Source: Aquisalimonas sp. 2447 (lineage in GTDB: Bacteria; Pseudomonadota; Gammaproteobacteria; Nitrococcales; Aquisalimonadaceae). Taken from it: a stretch of DNA of 64,000 nucleotides. The position numbers and the translations under genes are program-made. Shown here piece after piece: positions 26,734-33,607 of this stretch. The notes under the pieces are model-generated. The model saw only the letters and a program-made list of their open reading frames with translations. It had not been told where the DNA came from and did no database searches. The first letter of the stretch is position 1. Each line of letters starts with the position of its first letter. The stretch lies in NCBI RefSeq assembly GCF_012044895.1, contig NZ_CP050695.1, forward strand, positions 248,001 to 312,000, given 5' to 3'.

Positions 26734-29409
26734 ATGCACGACCAACACTCGCAAACGATCCGCACGACCTGCCCCTACTGTGGTGTCGGCTGCGGCATCC
26801 TGGCATCGCGCGACGTCGATGGCACCGCGAAGATTCAGGGCGACCCGGAGCACCCGGCCAATTACGGCCGCCTGTGCTCCAAGGGGGCTGCTCTGGGCGA
26901 GACCGTGGATCTGGAGGGCCGGTTGCTGCACCCGGTGGTGCACGGCGAACGGTCCGACTGGGATACAGCCCTGGACACGGTGGCCGACGGCCTCCGCCGG
27001 ATCATCGCCGAGCACGGACCGGAGGCCGTGGCGTTCTATGGCTCTGGACAGATGCTCACCGAGGACTACTACGTCTCCAATAAGCTGTTCAAGGGCTTCA
27101 TCGGCACGCCGCACGTGGACACCAACTCGCGGCTGTGCATGGCCTCGGCGGTGGCGGGGCACAAGCGCGCCTTCGGTGCCGACACGGTGGCCGGCAATTA
27201 CGAGGACCTGGAACAGGCCGAATTGCTGGTCCTGACGGGTTCCAACCTGGCCTGGTGCCACCCGGTGCTCTACCAGCGGGTGAAGGCGGCAAAGGCGGAC
27301 AACCCCGACATGCGGGTGGTGGTCATCGATCCGCGGCGCACGGACACCTGCGAGATTGCCGACCTCCACCTGCCGCTGGCGCCGGGAACCGACGTCTGGC
27401 TTTGGAACGGGCTGCTGCACCACCTGGCCCGGGACGGTCAGGTGGACTACGCCTTTCTCGAGCAGCATACCGAGGGCTTTGGTCAGGCCATCGAAATGGC
27501 GCGCAGTGGCGGTTCCGTTCCTGACGTCGCCGCCCAGTGCGACCTCCCGGAAGGCGATGTGATGCAGTTCTTCCGCCTGTTCACGCGCACCGACAAGACC
27601 GTCTCCCTGTTCTCCCAGGGGGTGAACCAGTCCAGTGCCGGCACCGACAAGGTCAACGCCATAATCAACTGCCACCTGCTCACGGGCCGTATCGGTCGAC
27701 CGGGCACGGGGCCGTTCTCCATCACCGGCCAGCCCAACGCCATGGGTGGTCGCGAGGTCGGCGGGCTGGCCAACCAGCTTGCCGCACACATGGACTTTGC
27801 CCCCGAGGATGTGGACCGGGTGCGCCGCTTCTGGGATGCACCGAAGCTGGTGACCGGCCCCGGTGACAAGGCCGTTGACCTGTTCCAGGCCATCGCCCGC
27901 GGCGAGATCAAGGCTGTCTGGATCATGTCCACCAACCCGGTGGTGAGCCTCCCGGACGCGGACAGGATGCGTGATGCGTTGAGGGACTGCGAACTGGTGG
28001 TGGTCTCCGAGGCCATGGCGCACACGGACACCACCGAAGTCGCCGACGTCCTGTTGCCGGCGCTGGCATGGGGCGAGAAGGACGGCACGGTCACCAACTC
28101 CGAGCGGCGCATCTCCCGCCAGCGCCCGTTCCTGCCCGCACCCGGCGAGGCACGGGCGGACTGGCAGGCCCTGTGCGCCGTCGCCGAGCGCCTGGGCTTC
28201 GGCGATGCATTCGCCTACACCGGGCCGCACCAGATCTTCGACGAGCACGCGCGGTTGTCCGCCTTCGAGAACGACGGCCGGCGCGATTTCGACATCGGCG
28301 GCCTGGTCGGCATGGACCGCGCGGCCTATGACGCCATGCCGCCGCGGCAGTGGCCGGTGCGCGCCGACGGCGCCGATACCTCGCGGTTGTTCGCCGACGG
28401 CCGCTATTACACCGAATCCGGACGCGCCCGGTTCGTGCCGGTGGAGCCCCGCGCCCCGGTGAATCGCCCCGACCCGCAGTTCCCGCTGGTGCTGAATACC
28501 GGCCGGGTGCGGGATCACTGGCACACCATGACCCGCACCGGCAAGGCGGCGCGTTTGTCCGCCCACGCGGTGGAGCCCTTCGTCCAGGTGCACCCCGAGG
28601 ATGCGCGGGTTTTCGGGCTGGAGCAGGGCGGTCTGGCCCGGGTCGGTAGCCAGTGGGGCCATTTCCTCGGTCGTGTGGTCCTGGATGAAGGCCAGCGCCG
28701 CGGCAACCTCTTCGTGCCCATGCACTGGAACGCGCAATATGCGTCCCAGGGGTGCGCCGACGCCGTGGTCAATCCGGAAACCGATCCCCTGTCCGGCGAG
28801 CCGGAGTTCAAGCATACGCCGGTGGCCGTGGCTCCGGCCAATGCGGCGTGGCATGGCTTCATGCTGCTGCGCGAGACTCCCGGGGCGCACCCGGGTTGCG
28901 CCTGGTGGGCATTCGCGCGGGGCGGTTCATTCGTGCGCTACGAGCTCGCGGGTAACGACGCCCCGGATACGCTGCCGGCGGTGGCCAGGGAGCTGCTTGG
29001 CAACAGCGGCGACTGGGTGGAGTTCGAGGATGCCGCCCGTGGCGCCTACCGCGCGGCCTGGATCGCCGACGGCCGGCTCATGGGGTGCCTGTTCATGGGG
29101 CCCCTGGAAACCCTGCCCGGACGCCACTGGCTTGCGAGTCTTTTCGACGAACCGACGTTGTCGTCCGCCGACCGCATGGCCTTGCTGTCCGGCCGTCCGC
29201 CGGCCGGGGTGCCGGATGCGGGCCGGACTGTCTGCTCCTGTTTCGGAGTCGGCGAGAACACCATCATCGATGCCATAACGGCCGGCGCCACGGCGTCGAA
29301 CGCCGTCACCGCCGCCTGTCAGGCTGGCGGCAATTGCGGAAGCTGTCTGCCCGAGATCCAGAACCTGATCGTGCAACACGCGCCGGCGGCCAACCGGAGG
29401 ACCGCGTGA
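26734..29409 (+). CDS. nasA: Assimilatory nitrate reductase catalytic subunit
   Basis: This 891-residue cytoplasmic molybdopterin enzyme reduces nitrate to nitrite. The N-terminal 4Fe-4S site is CPYCGVGC (residues 13-20) with a fourth Cys in GRLCSKG. Mo-bis-MGD domain motifs include SNKLFKGFIGTPHVDTNSRLCMASAVAGHKRAFG and GPFSITGQPNAMGGREVGG, shown here as separate short conserved blocks. The C-terminal 60 residues form a BFD-like [2Fe-2S] domain (CSCFGVGENTIIDAI and CQAGGNCGSC), as in Klebsiella-type NasA. No signal peptide. The start is ATG 26734, after the REP pair. The stop overlaps the next start by one base (TGATG). Confidence 0.96.
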   Translation: MHDQHSQTIRTTCPYCGVGCGILASRDVDGTAKIQGDPEHPANYGRLCSKGAALGETVDLEGRLLHPVVHGERSDWDTALDTVADGLRRIIAEHGPEAVAFYGSGQMLTEDYYVSNKLFKGFIGTPHVDTNSRLCMASAVAGHKRAFGADTVAGNYEDLEQAELLVLTGSNLAWCHPVLYQRVKAAKADNPDMRVVVIDPRRTDTCEIADLHLPLAPGTDVWLWNGLLHHLARDGQVDYAFLEQHTEGFGQAIEMARSGGSVPDVAAQCDLPEGDVMQFFRLFTRTDKTVSLFSQGVNQSSAGTDKVNAIINCHLLTGRIGRPGTGPFSITGQPNAMGGREVGGLANQLAAHMDFAPEDVDRVRRFWDAPKLVTGPGDKAVDLFQAIARGEIKAVWIMSTNPVVSLPDADRMRDALRDCELVVVSEAMAHTDTTEVADVLLPALAWGEKDGTVTNSERRISRQRPFLPAPGEARADWQALCAVAERLGFGDAFAYTGPHQIFDEHARLSAFENDGRRDFDIGGLVGMDRAAYDAMPPRQWPVRADGADTSRLFADGRYYTESGRARFVPVEPRAPVNRPDPQFPLVLNTGRVRDHWHTMTRTGKAARLSAHAVEPFVQVHPEDARVFGLEQGGLARVGSQWGHFLGRVVLDEGQRRGNLFVPMHWNAQYASQGCADAVVNPETDPLSGEPEFKHTPVAVAPANAAWHGFMLLRETPGAHPGCAWWAFARGGSFVRYELAGNDAPDTLPAVARELLGNSGDWVEFEDAARGAYRAAWIADGRLMGCLFMGPLETLPGRHWLASLFDEPTLSSADRMALLSGRPPAGVPDAGRTVCSCFGVGENTIIDAITAGATASNAVTAACQAGGNCGSCLPEIQNLIVQHAPAANRRTA

Positions 29410-30401
29410 TGCTGGGCCATCTGGTGCGGGCTCTGCATCCGTCGCGGCTGGCGCCGCTCCTACAGCGCGCGAGCCAGGCCGGTGCCGCCGGTAGGAGCGG
29501 CGCAACCCGCGACCTGCACGAGAGATCAACGCCACCGGAACGTGGGAGGGGCTTCAGCCCCGACAAGGAACGGTGTCGTTCCGGTGGCCCTTGTAGGAGC
29601 GGCGCAAGCCGCGACACCCGGCGAGCCACGACCGGGTCCGGCCGCGTCTACCTCGTGGGCGCCGGCCCCGGCGATCCGGAACTCCTCACCCGCAAGGCCG
29701 AGCGGGTGCTCCGCGAGGCGGATGTCATCCTGCACGACCGCCTGGTGTCGCCGGCGATCCTGGCCCTGGCCGGGCCCGGACCGGCGCGCGTCTACGCCGG
29801 CAAGAAATGCGGTGATCACCACGTGCCCCAGGGGCGGACCGAGGAGTTGCTGATCCGCTACGCCCGTCAGGGGCTCACTGTGGTACGGCTCAAGGGCGGG
29901 GATCCGTTCATCTTCGGTCGTGGCGGCGAGGAACAGGATGCGCTCCGCGCCGCCGGGATCCCCTGCGAGGTTGTTCCCGGCGTGACGGCGGCCCTGGGTT
30001 GTGCCGCAGCCACCGGCATTCCCCTCACCCATCGGGACTACGCCCGTTCGGTGCTGTTCATCACCGGTCACGACCGCGACGGCCGCAGCCCGGACGACTG
30101 GTCGACCCTGACCCGCCGAGACCGGACGCTGGTGGTGTACATGGGGCTGCAGCCGCTGGCGGACTTCTGCGCCGGTCTGCGGGCCAACGGGCTGCCGGAC
30201 GACTGGCCCGTGGCGGTGATCGCCGAGGGCACCACCAGGCAGCAGCGTGTCGTGCGGGGCACCTTGCGTGACATCGCTGACCGGGCCGCCGGTGCTGGCC
30301 TGCCAAGCCCGGCGCTCACCCTTATCGGTCGGGTGGTGGCGGCCGCCGATGACTGCGCCCTGAAGCGGACGGCGGCGGCGATTGCCCCCGCCGTCGACTG
30401 A
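29409..30401 (+). CDS. cobA: Uroporphyrinogen-III C-methyltransferase (siroheme branch)
   Basis: This 330-residue frame makes precorrin-2, the precursor of the siroheme needed by NirB. The methyltransferase domain starts at [18 protein letters not shown] (about residue 80) and contains [39 protein letters not shown] and VVYMGL. The first 75 or so residues are not conserved: they are translated REP palindromes. The ATG at 29409 is coupled to the nasA stop, and no other ATG, GTG or TTG lies between the REPs and the domain apart from one GTG at 29424, so translation must pass through them. There is no CysG-type dehydrogenase domain. Confidence 0.93.
   Translation: MLGHLVRALHPSRLAPLLQRASQAGAAGRSGATRDLHERSTPPERGRGFSPDKERCRSGGPCRSGASRDTRRATTGSGRVYLVGAGPGDPELLTRKAERVLREADVILHDRLVSPAILALAGPGPARVYAGKKCGDHHVPQGRTEELLIRYARQGLTVVRLKGGDPFIFGRGGEEQDALRAAGIPCEVVPGVTAALGCAAATGIPLTHRDYARSVLFITGHDRDGRSPDDWSTLTRRDRTLVVYMGLQPLADFCAGLRANGLPDDWPVAVIAEGTTRQQRVVRGTLRDIADRAAGAGLPSPALTLIGRVVAAADDCALKRTAAAIAPAVD
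29442..29615. repeat. Four REP units inside the 5' coding region of the methyltransferase gene
   Basis: One inverted unit (29442-29463) and three direct units (29491-29512, 29542-29564, 29593-29615) share the layout GTAGGAGCGGC or GTGGGAGGGGC, CAA/TTCA loop, then a complementary CGCGA or CCCCGAC half. Two have the GTAG head of REP elements. They read in frame as peptides such as [16 protein letters not shown] and CRSGASRDT. Confidence 0.88.
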
Positions 30402-30505
30402 ACGCCCCTGCGCCATCCCGTCCCTCCGGTCCGATGCTCGTCCGCACCACCGGCCCGCGGTGTGGCGACGGCAACTGCAGGTGCGCCACGCTGATGCGGG
30501 GCGCC

Positions 30506-30722
30506 TGCACTGGTCGATTCTTGATGGCTGGGGGGCTGCCCCAGGGGGGTGCAGACGAGCGTTGCACTGCTCTGCCGCGGTGCAATATCGGCTTTTCCGG
30601 CATCTCGAGCCTGGACTGGGCAGGCCCTTGGCGGTCGCGCGTCTGCCGGGCGAGAGATTGCAGTGACGCCGGTTTCAGGGGTGGAGCCGAGAACCGGACA
30701 GCTATCTGGCACCGGGTTTGCA
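30506..30722 (+). promoter_or_regulatory. NtrC half-site cluster and strong sigma-54 promoter, nitrate transporter
   Basis: TGGCAC-CGGGT-TTGCA at 30707-30722 is an exact -24/-12 match. Upstream lie NtrC-type half-sites TGCACT (30506), GGTGCA (30548), TGCACT (30563) and GGTGCA (30579), though none forms a canonical N5-spaced pair. Predicted start is near 30734, just before leader hairpin P1. The remainder of the 435-base gap from 30401 to 30836 shows no gene. Confidence 0.72.
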
Positions 30723-30737
30723 ACCCCATTGTTGATC

Positions 30738-30821
30738 GCTGCCAATGCTGGCGGCACGAACAGGCACAGGCGCCTGCGCAGCATCCCTGGAGAGGGAGTG
30801 CCGCGCAGGCGCTTTTTTTTT
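30738..30821 (+). ncRNA. ANTAR-target antitermination leader 3 (MFS nitrate transporter)
   Basis: P1 is GCTGCC-AATGCT-GGCGGC (30738-30755, one G-U pair). P2 is CAGGC-ACAGGC-GCCTG (30761-30776). Both hexaloops have A1 and G4. The P2 3' arm and part of its loop (30770-30776) are also the start of the terminator 5' arm. The sequence is unlike leaders 1 and 2 outside the loop rules, which argues that structure is under selection rather than recent copying. Confidence 0.88.
30770..30821 (+). terminator. Leader attenuator terminator upstream of the nitrate transporter
   Basis: GCGCCTGCGC (30770-30779) pairs perfectly with GCGCAGGCGC (30803-30812), followed by nine T residues (30813-30821). The transporter start codon is 15 bases further on. 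Confidence 0.92.
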
Positions 30822-30835
30822 GTGGAGACGAAGCA

Positions 30836-32164
30836 ATGACCATGGCAGCACGTATTCGGGGGAGTCGCCTGGCGACCTTGATCGTTACCTCGTTCGGTTT
30901 CTTCATGGGGATATCAGGCATCGCGCTGTTCGGCCCCACCGCCGCCCAGTTGCGTGAACCCATGGAGCTGACCGCCACCCAGGTGGGCTGGCTGGTGGCC
31001 ATGCCAGCCCTCAGTGGCGCCCTCATCCGGGTGATGTTCGGCGCCTGGGCGGATGCCACCGGCGGCAAGAAGCCGTTTCTCGCCCTGCTCGGCATCATGC
31101 TGGCGGCCATGGCCGTGCTGGTGTGGCTGCTGTTCGCCTATTATCCGGACAACATGGGCCCCGCCTTCTTCCCGTTGCTGCTCCTGCTGGGGGCCGTGAT
31201 CGGTTTCGGCGTGGACGTCTTCTCCGTGGGTATTCCCATGAACGCCTACTGGAACCCCATGCGCAAGCAGGGAACGGCACTGGGCGTCTTCGCCGGCTTC
31301 GGCAATGCCGGCGCCGGCGCCTTTACGCTGCTGGTGCCGTTCATGGTGGCCGCGCTCACGCTGCCGGGAGCTTACCTGGTCTGGATCGCCCTGGTGGGGC
31401 TGGCCTTCGTTCTTGTTGCGCTGTTCGCCCAGAATGCCCCGTACTTCCAGCTGCGCGCCGATCACGGTCTGGATCAGGCCGAGGCGGAACGCGTGGCCGG
31501 TGAGCTCGGTCAGGAGGCCTTCCCGCGGGGCAGCATGTTCCCGGCGCTCATGGAGGCGGCACGCGCCTGGCGCACATGGGCCCTGGTCAGCACCTATTTC
31601 GTCTCCTTCGGCGGGTTCCTGGCGCTGACTGCATGGCTGCCCACCTACTGGTACACCTTCCACGAGTTGCCCATTACCACTGCGGGGGTACTGGCCGCCG
31701 TGTTCGGGATTCTTACCGGGCTGATCCGGGTCCCCGGCGGCCTGCTCGCGGACCGCATCGGCGGCGAGCCGGCCAATATGCTGGCCTTCAGCGCTGCCCT
31801 GGCCGGCGCCCTGCTGCTCACTTTCACCGGCACCGTTGCGGTTGCCTTCCTCGGCACCCTGCTGATTGCGTTCGGGTTCGGCGTGGCGAATGCCGCCCAG
31901 TTCAGTCTGGTGCCGGTCTATCTGCCCTGTGCCATCGGTGGGGCTGCGGGCTGGATCGGGGGGCTCGGCGGTTTCGGCGGCACACTGCTGCCCCCGGTGA
32001 TGGGTGCGTTCGCGGACTGGGGCGGGCACGGCGGCTATGCCACCGGTTTCGTTGTCTTCGCCGGCCTGTGCGTGTTCAGTCTGGCGGTGATCACGCTGCT
32101 GCGTCTGACCCGGCCGGATGCGGCCGACGAGCTGGTTGCCGCAGAGCCTGCAGCAGCCAGCTGA
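30836..32164 (+). CDS. MFS nitrate/nitrite transporter (NarK/NasA family)
   Basis: This is a 442-residue major-facilitator protein with about twelve hydrophobic segments. Nitrate-porter features include GFFMGISGIALFGPT in helix 1, GALIRVMFGAWADATGGKK (the substrate Arg and the helix 2-3 loop), and a glycine-rich nitrate signature GVFAGFGNAGAGAFTLLVPF, repeated in the C-half as GWIGGLGGFGGTLLPP. It would import nitrate or exchange nitrate and nitrite, giving a second uptake route beside the ABC system. It has its own leader and promoter. A second in-frame ATG is at 30842. It ends convergently 3 bases from the next gene. Confidence 0.93.
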   Translation: MTMAARIRGSRLATLIVTSFGFFMGISGIALFGPTAAQLREPMELTATQVGWLVAMPALSGALIRVMFGAWADATGGKKPFLALLGIMLAAMAVLVWLLFAYYPDNMGPAFFPLLLLLGAVIGFGVDVFSVGIPMNAYWNPMRKQGTALGVFAGFGNAGAGAFTLLVPFMVAALTLPGAYLVWIALVGLAFVLVALFAQNAPYFQLRADHGLDQAEAERVAGELGQEAFPRGSMFPALMEAARAWRTWALVSTYFVSFGGFLALTAWLPTYWYTFHELPITTAGVLAAVFGILTGLIRVPGGLLADRIGGEPANMLAFSAALAGALLLTFTGTVAVAFLGTLLIAFGFGVANAAQFSLVPVYLPCAIGGAAGWIGGLGGFGGTLLPPVMGAFADWGGHGGYATGFVVFAGLCVFSLAVITLLRLTRPDAADELVAAEPAAAS

Positions 32165-32167
32165 CTG

Positions 32168-32650
32168 TCAGGGAGCGGACGGAGGATCGCGTTCCGCCCG
32201 CTCCCGGGTTTCCGGTGCGGTGCCGTCCCGCATGCCGCTGAGCTGGATGTTCAACGCCTCCACGGAGATCTGTATCTCGCGCAGGGATAGCGCCAGGGAG
32301 AGCAGCATCAACAGCAAGCTGATGACGAACAGCGCCAGTGCCGTGCCGTGCCAGCCCGCCAGCAACACCAGCATGCACACCACGCACAGGAACAGGCTGG
32401 CCACGCCCATGACCTGCATGTTGCGGATCAGTAACACCCGTCGACGCAGGTTCTCGATCTGCTGATAGAGGTTGCGTTCGTGGGTATCCCGGTAGCGGGA
32501 CTGGAGATCCCGGATCAGCGCCGCCAGGGCCAGGAAACGGTTGGTGTAGGCCAGCAGCAGCAGGGAGATGGCCGGGAACAACAGCGCGGGCGTGGCCAGG
32601 GTGAGTTCCATGGCGGAGACTTGGTCCTCGATGGCGGCGAAAGGGATCAT
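32168..32650 (-). CDS. DUF2721 family membrane protein
   Basis: This 160-residue protein starts MIPFAAIEDQVSAMELTLAT. Three hydrophobic stretches are visible: LLFPAISLLLLAYTNRFL, the pair VMGVASLFLCVVCMLVLLAG and ALFVISLLLMLLSLALSL. The amphipathic TNRFLALAALIRDL region and the SLREIQISVEALNIQL stretch are typical of DUF2721 proteins, whose function is unknown. The ATG at 32650 is used; extending to 32701 adds a non-conserved Cys-rich stretch. It is convergent with the nitrate transporter. Confidence 0.82.
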   Translation of the reverse strand: MIPFAAIEDQVSAMELTLATPALLFPAISLLLLAYTNRFLALAALIRDLQSRYRDTHERNLYQQIENLRRRVLLIRNMQVMGVASLFLCVVCMLVLLAGWHGTALALFVISLLLMLLSLALSLREIQISVEALNIQLSGMRDGTAPETRERAERDPPSAP

Positions 32651-32760
32651 GGCGCCGCTTATCTTGCAGCCGGCTTGCGCGCGGGCGCAATACTGCGGCA
32701 TTTGGCAAGTGGCACCGGAGGCGGCATGCTAACTGCTCCTTCTCCAACCGAGGATCCTTC

Positions 32761-33381
32761 ATGGCCGCAGACTTCTACTTCTACGAGCCCGCCCGGGGGC
32801 ACGGCCTGCCCCACGACCCGTTCAACGCCATGGTGGCGCCCCGCCCCATCGGCTGGATCTCCTCGCAGGACGCGGCCGGCCGGTTGAACCTGGCCCCTTA
32901 CAGCTTCTTCAACGCCTTCAACTACCGGCCGCCCATCGTCGGCTTCGCCAGCATCGGCTTCAAGGACTCCGTGCGCAACATCCTGGAGACCGGCGAGTTC
33001 GGCTGGAACCTGGCCACCCGGTCGCTGGCCGAGGCCATGAACGCCAGCTGTGCCCACGTGGCCCCGGAGGTGGACGAGTTCGAACTGGCCGGACTGACGC
33101 CGGCCGCCTCCCGGGTGATCAGCGCGCCGCGGGTCGCAGAGGCGCCGGTGTCCTTCGAATGCCGGCTGACCCAGCATCTGCAGCTGCAGGGTGCTGATGG
33201 TCGCAAGGCAGATACCTGGATGGTGTTTGGCGAGGTGGTGGGCGTGCACGTGGACCGTTCCCTGCTGCGCGACGGCATCTACGACACCGCCGCCGCCCAG
33301 CCCATACTTCGTGCCGGCGGTCCGGCGGACTACTTCACGGTGACACCCGAACAGCTCTTCCGGATGCACCGGCCTGGTTAG
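32761..33381 (+). CDS. Flavin reductase-like, FMN-binding split-barrel protein
   Basis: This is a 206-residue protein of the flavin reductase/DIM6-NTAB family. The FMN-binding strand MVAPRPIGWISSQDAAGRLNLAPYSFFNAF is typical, as are PPIVGFAS and the DTWMVFGEVVGVHVD stretch near the end (all short conserved blocks). Such proteins either reduce FMN with NAD(P)H or use bound FMN in a dedicated reaction; no partner oxygenase is adjacent. It starts ATG 32761 after a spacer of 110 bases divergent to DUF2721. The 226 bases after it are an AT-rich control region. Confidence 0.88.
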   Translation: MAADFYFYEPARGHGLPHDPFNAMVAPRPIGWISSQDAAGRLNLAPYSFFNAFNYRPPIVGFASIGFKDSVRNILETGEFGWNLATRSLAEAMNASCAHVAPEVDEFELAGLTPAASRVISAPRVAEAPVSFECRLTQHLQLQGADGRKADTWMVFGEVVGVHVDRSLLRDGIYDTAAAQPILRAGGPADYFTVTPEQLFRMHRPG

Positions 33382-33499
33382 TGTCCTGTCCCCGAAGTGC
33401 GTTGTATTTCGAGCGCCTTTGCGGTGCCAGGGCGAACGCCCGGGATGGTTCCCTGCCGGACTTCACGGATGGGATCACCGCATTCCCCGCATCGACTGC

Positions 33500-33551
33500 G
33501 TCTCTAAAAGAGACATTTATATTTTGTGTGACATTTATTGATCCATATTGA
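33500..33551 (+). promoter_or_regulatory. AT-rich control region with palindrome and direct repeats
   Basis: An unusually AT-rich stretch in GC-rich DNA precedes the accessory cluster. It has the palindrome GTCTCT-AAA-AGAGAC (33500-33514), two direct GACATTTAT copies (33512 and 33530, 18 bases apart) and a possible -35 TTGTGT (33524) with -10 TATTGA (33546). This looks like an operator plus promoter for the gene starting at 33608. Confidence 0.5.
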
Positions 33552-33607
33552 CACAATGACTCACTGTCGCTAACGTCGAGGGAAACACCGGTAAAAGGAA
33601 CTTACTC

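Noticed and set aside
23622-26765. Very long open frame (over 1000 codons) on the strand opposite nirB
   Set aside because: It mirrors nirB/nirD codon by codon, is rich in Gly, Val, His and Leu as expected from the complement of high-GC codons, and has no conserved motif.
26605-28890. Long antisense open frame over nasA
   Set aside because: The sense strand encodes a full molybdenum nitrate reductase; the antisense product shows only complement-biased composition.
29442-29615. Possible CRISPR-like repeat array
   Set aside because: The units are palindromic, of unequal spacing and mixed orientation, and match REP architecture; there are no uniform spacers or cas genes.
30562-30585. TTGCAC-N12-GTGCAA palindrome as a canonical NtrC site
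   Set aside because: Half-sites match, but the spacing is too wide for one NtrC dimer; it is reported only as a half-site cluster.
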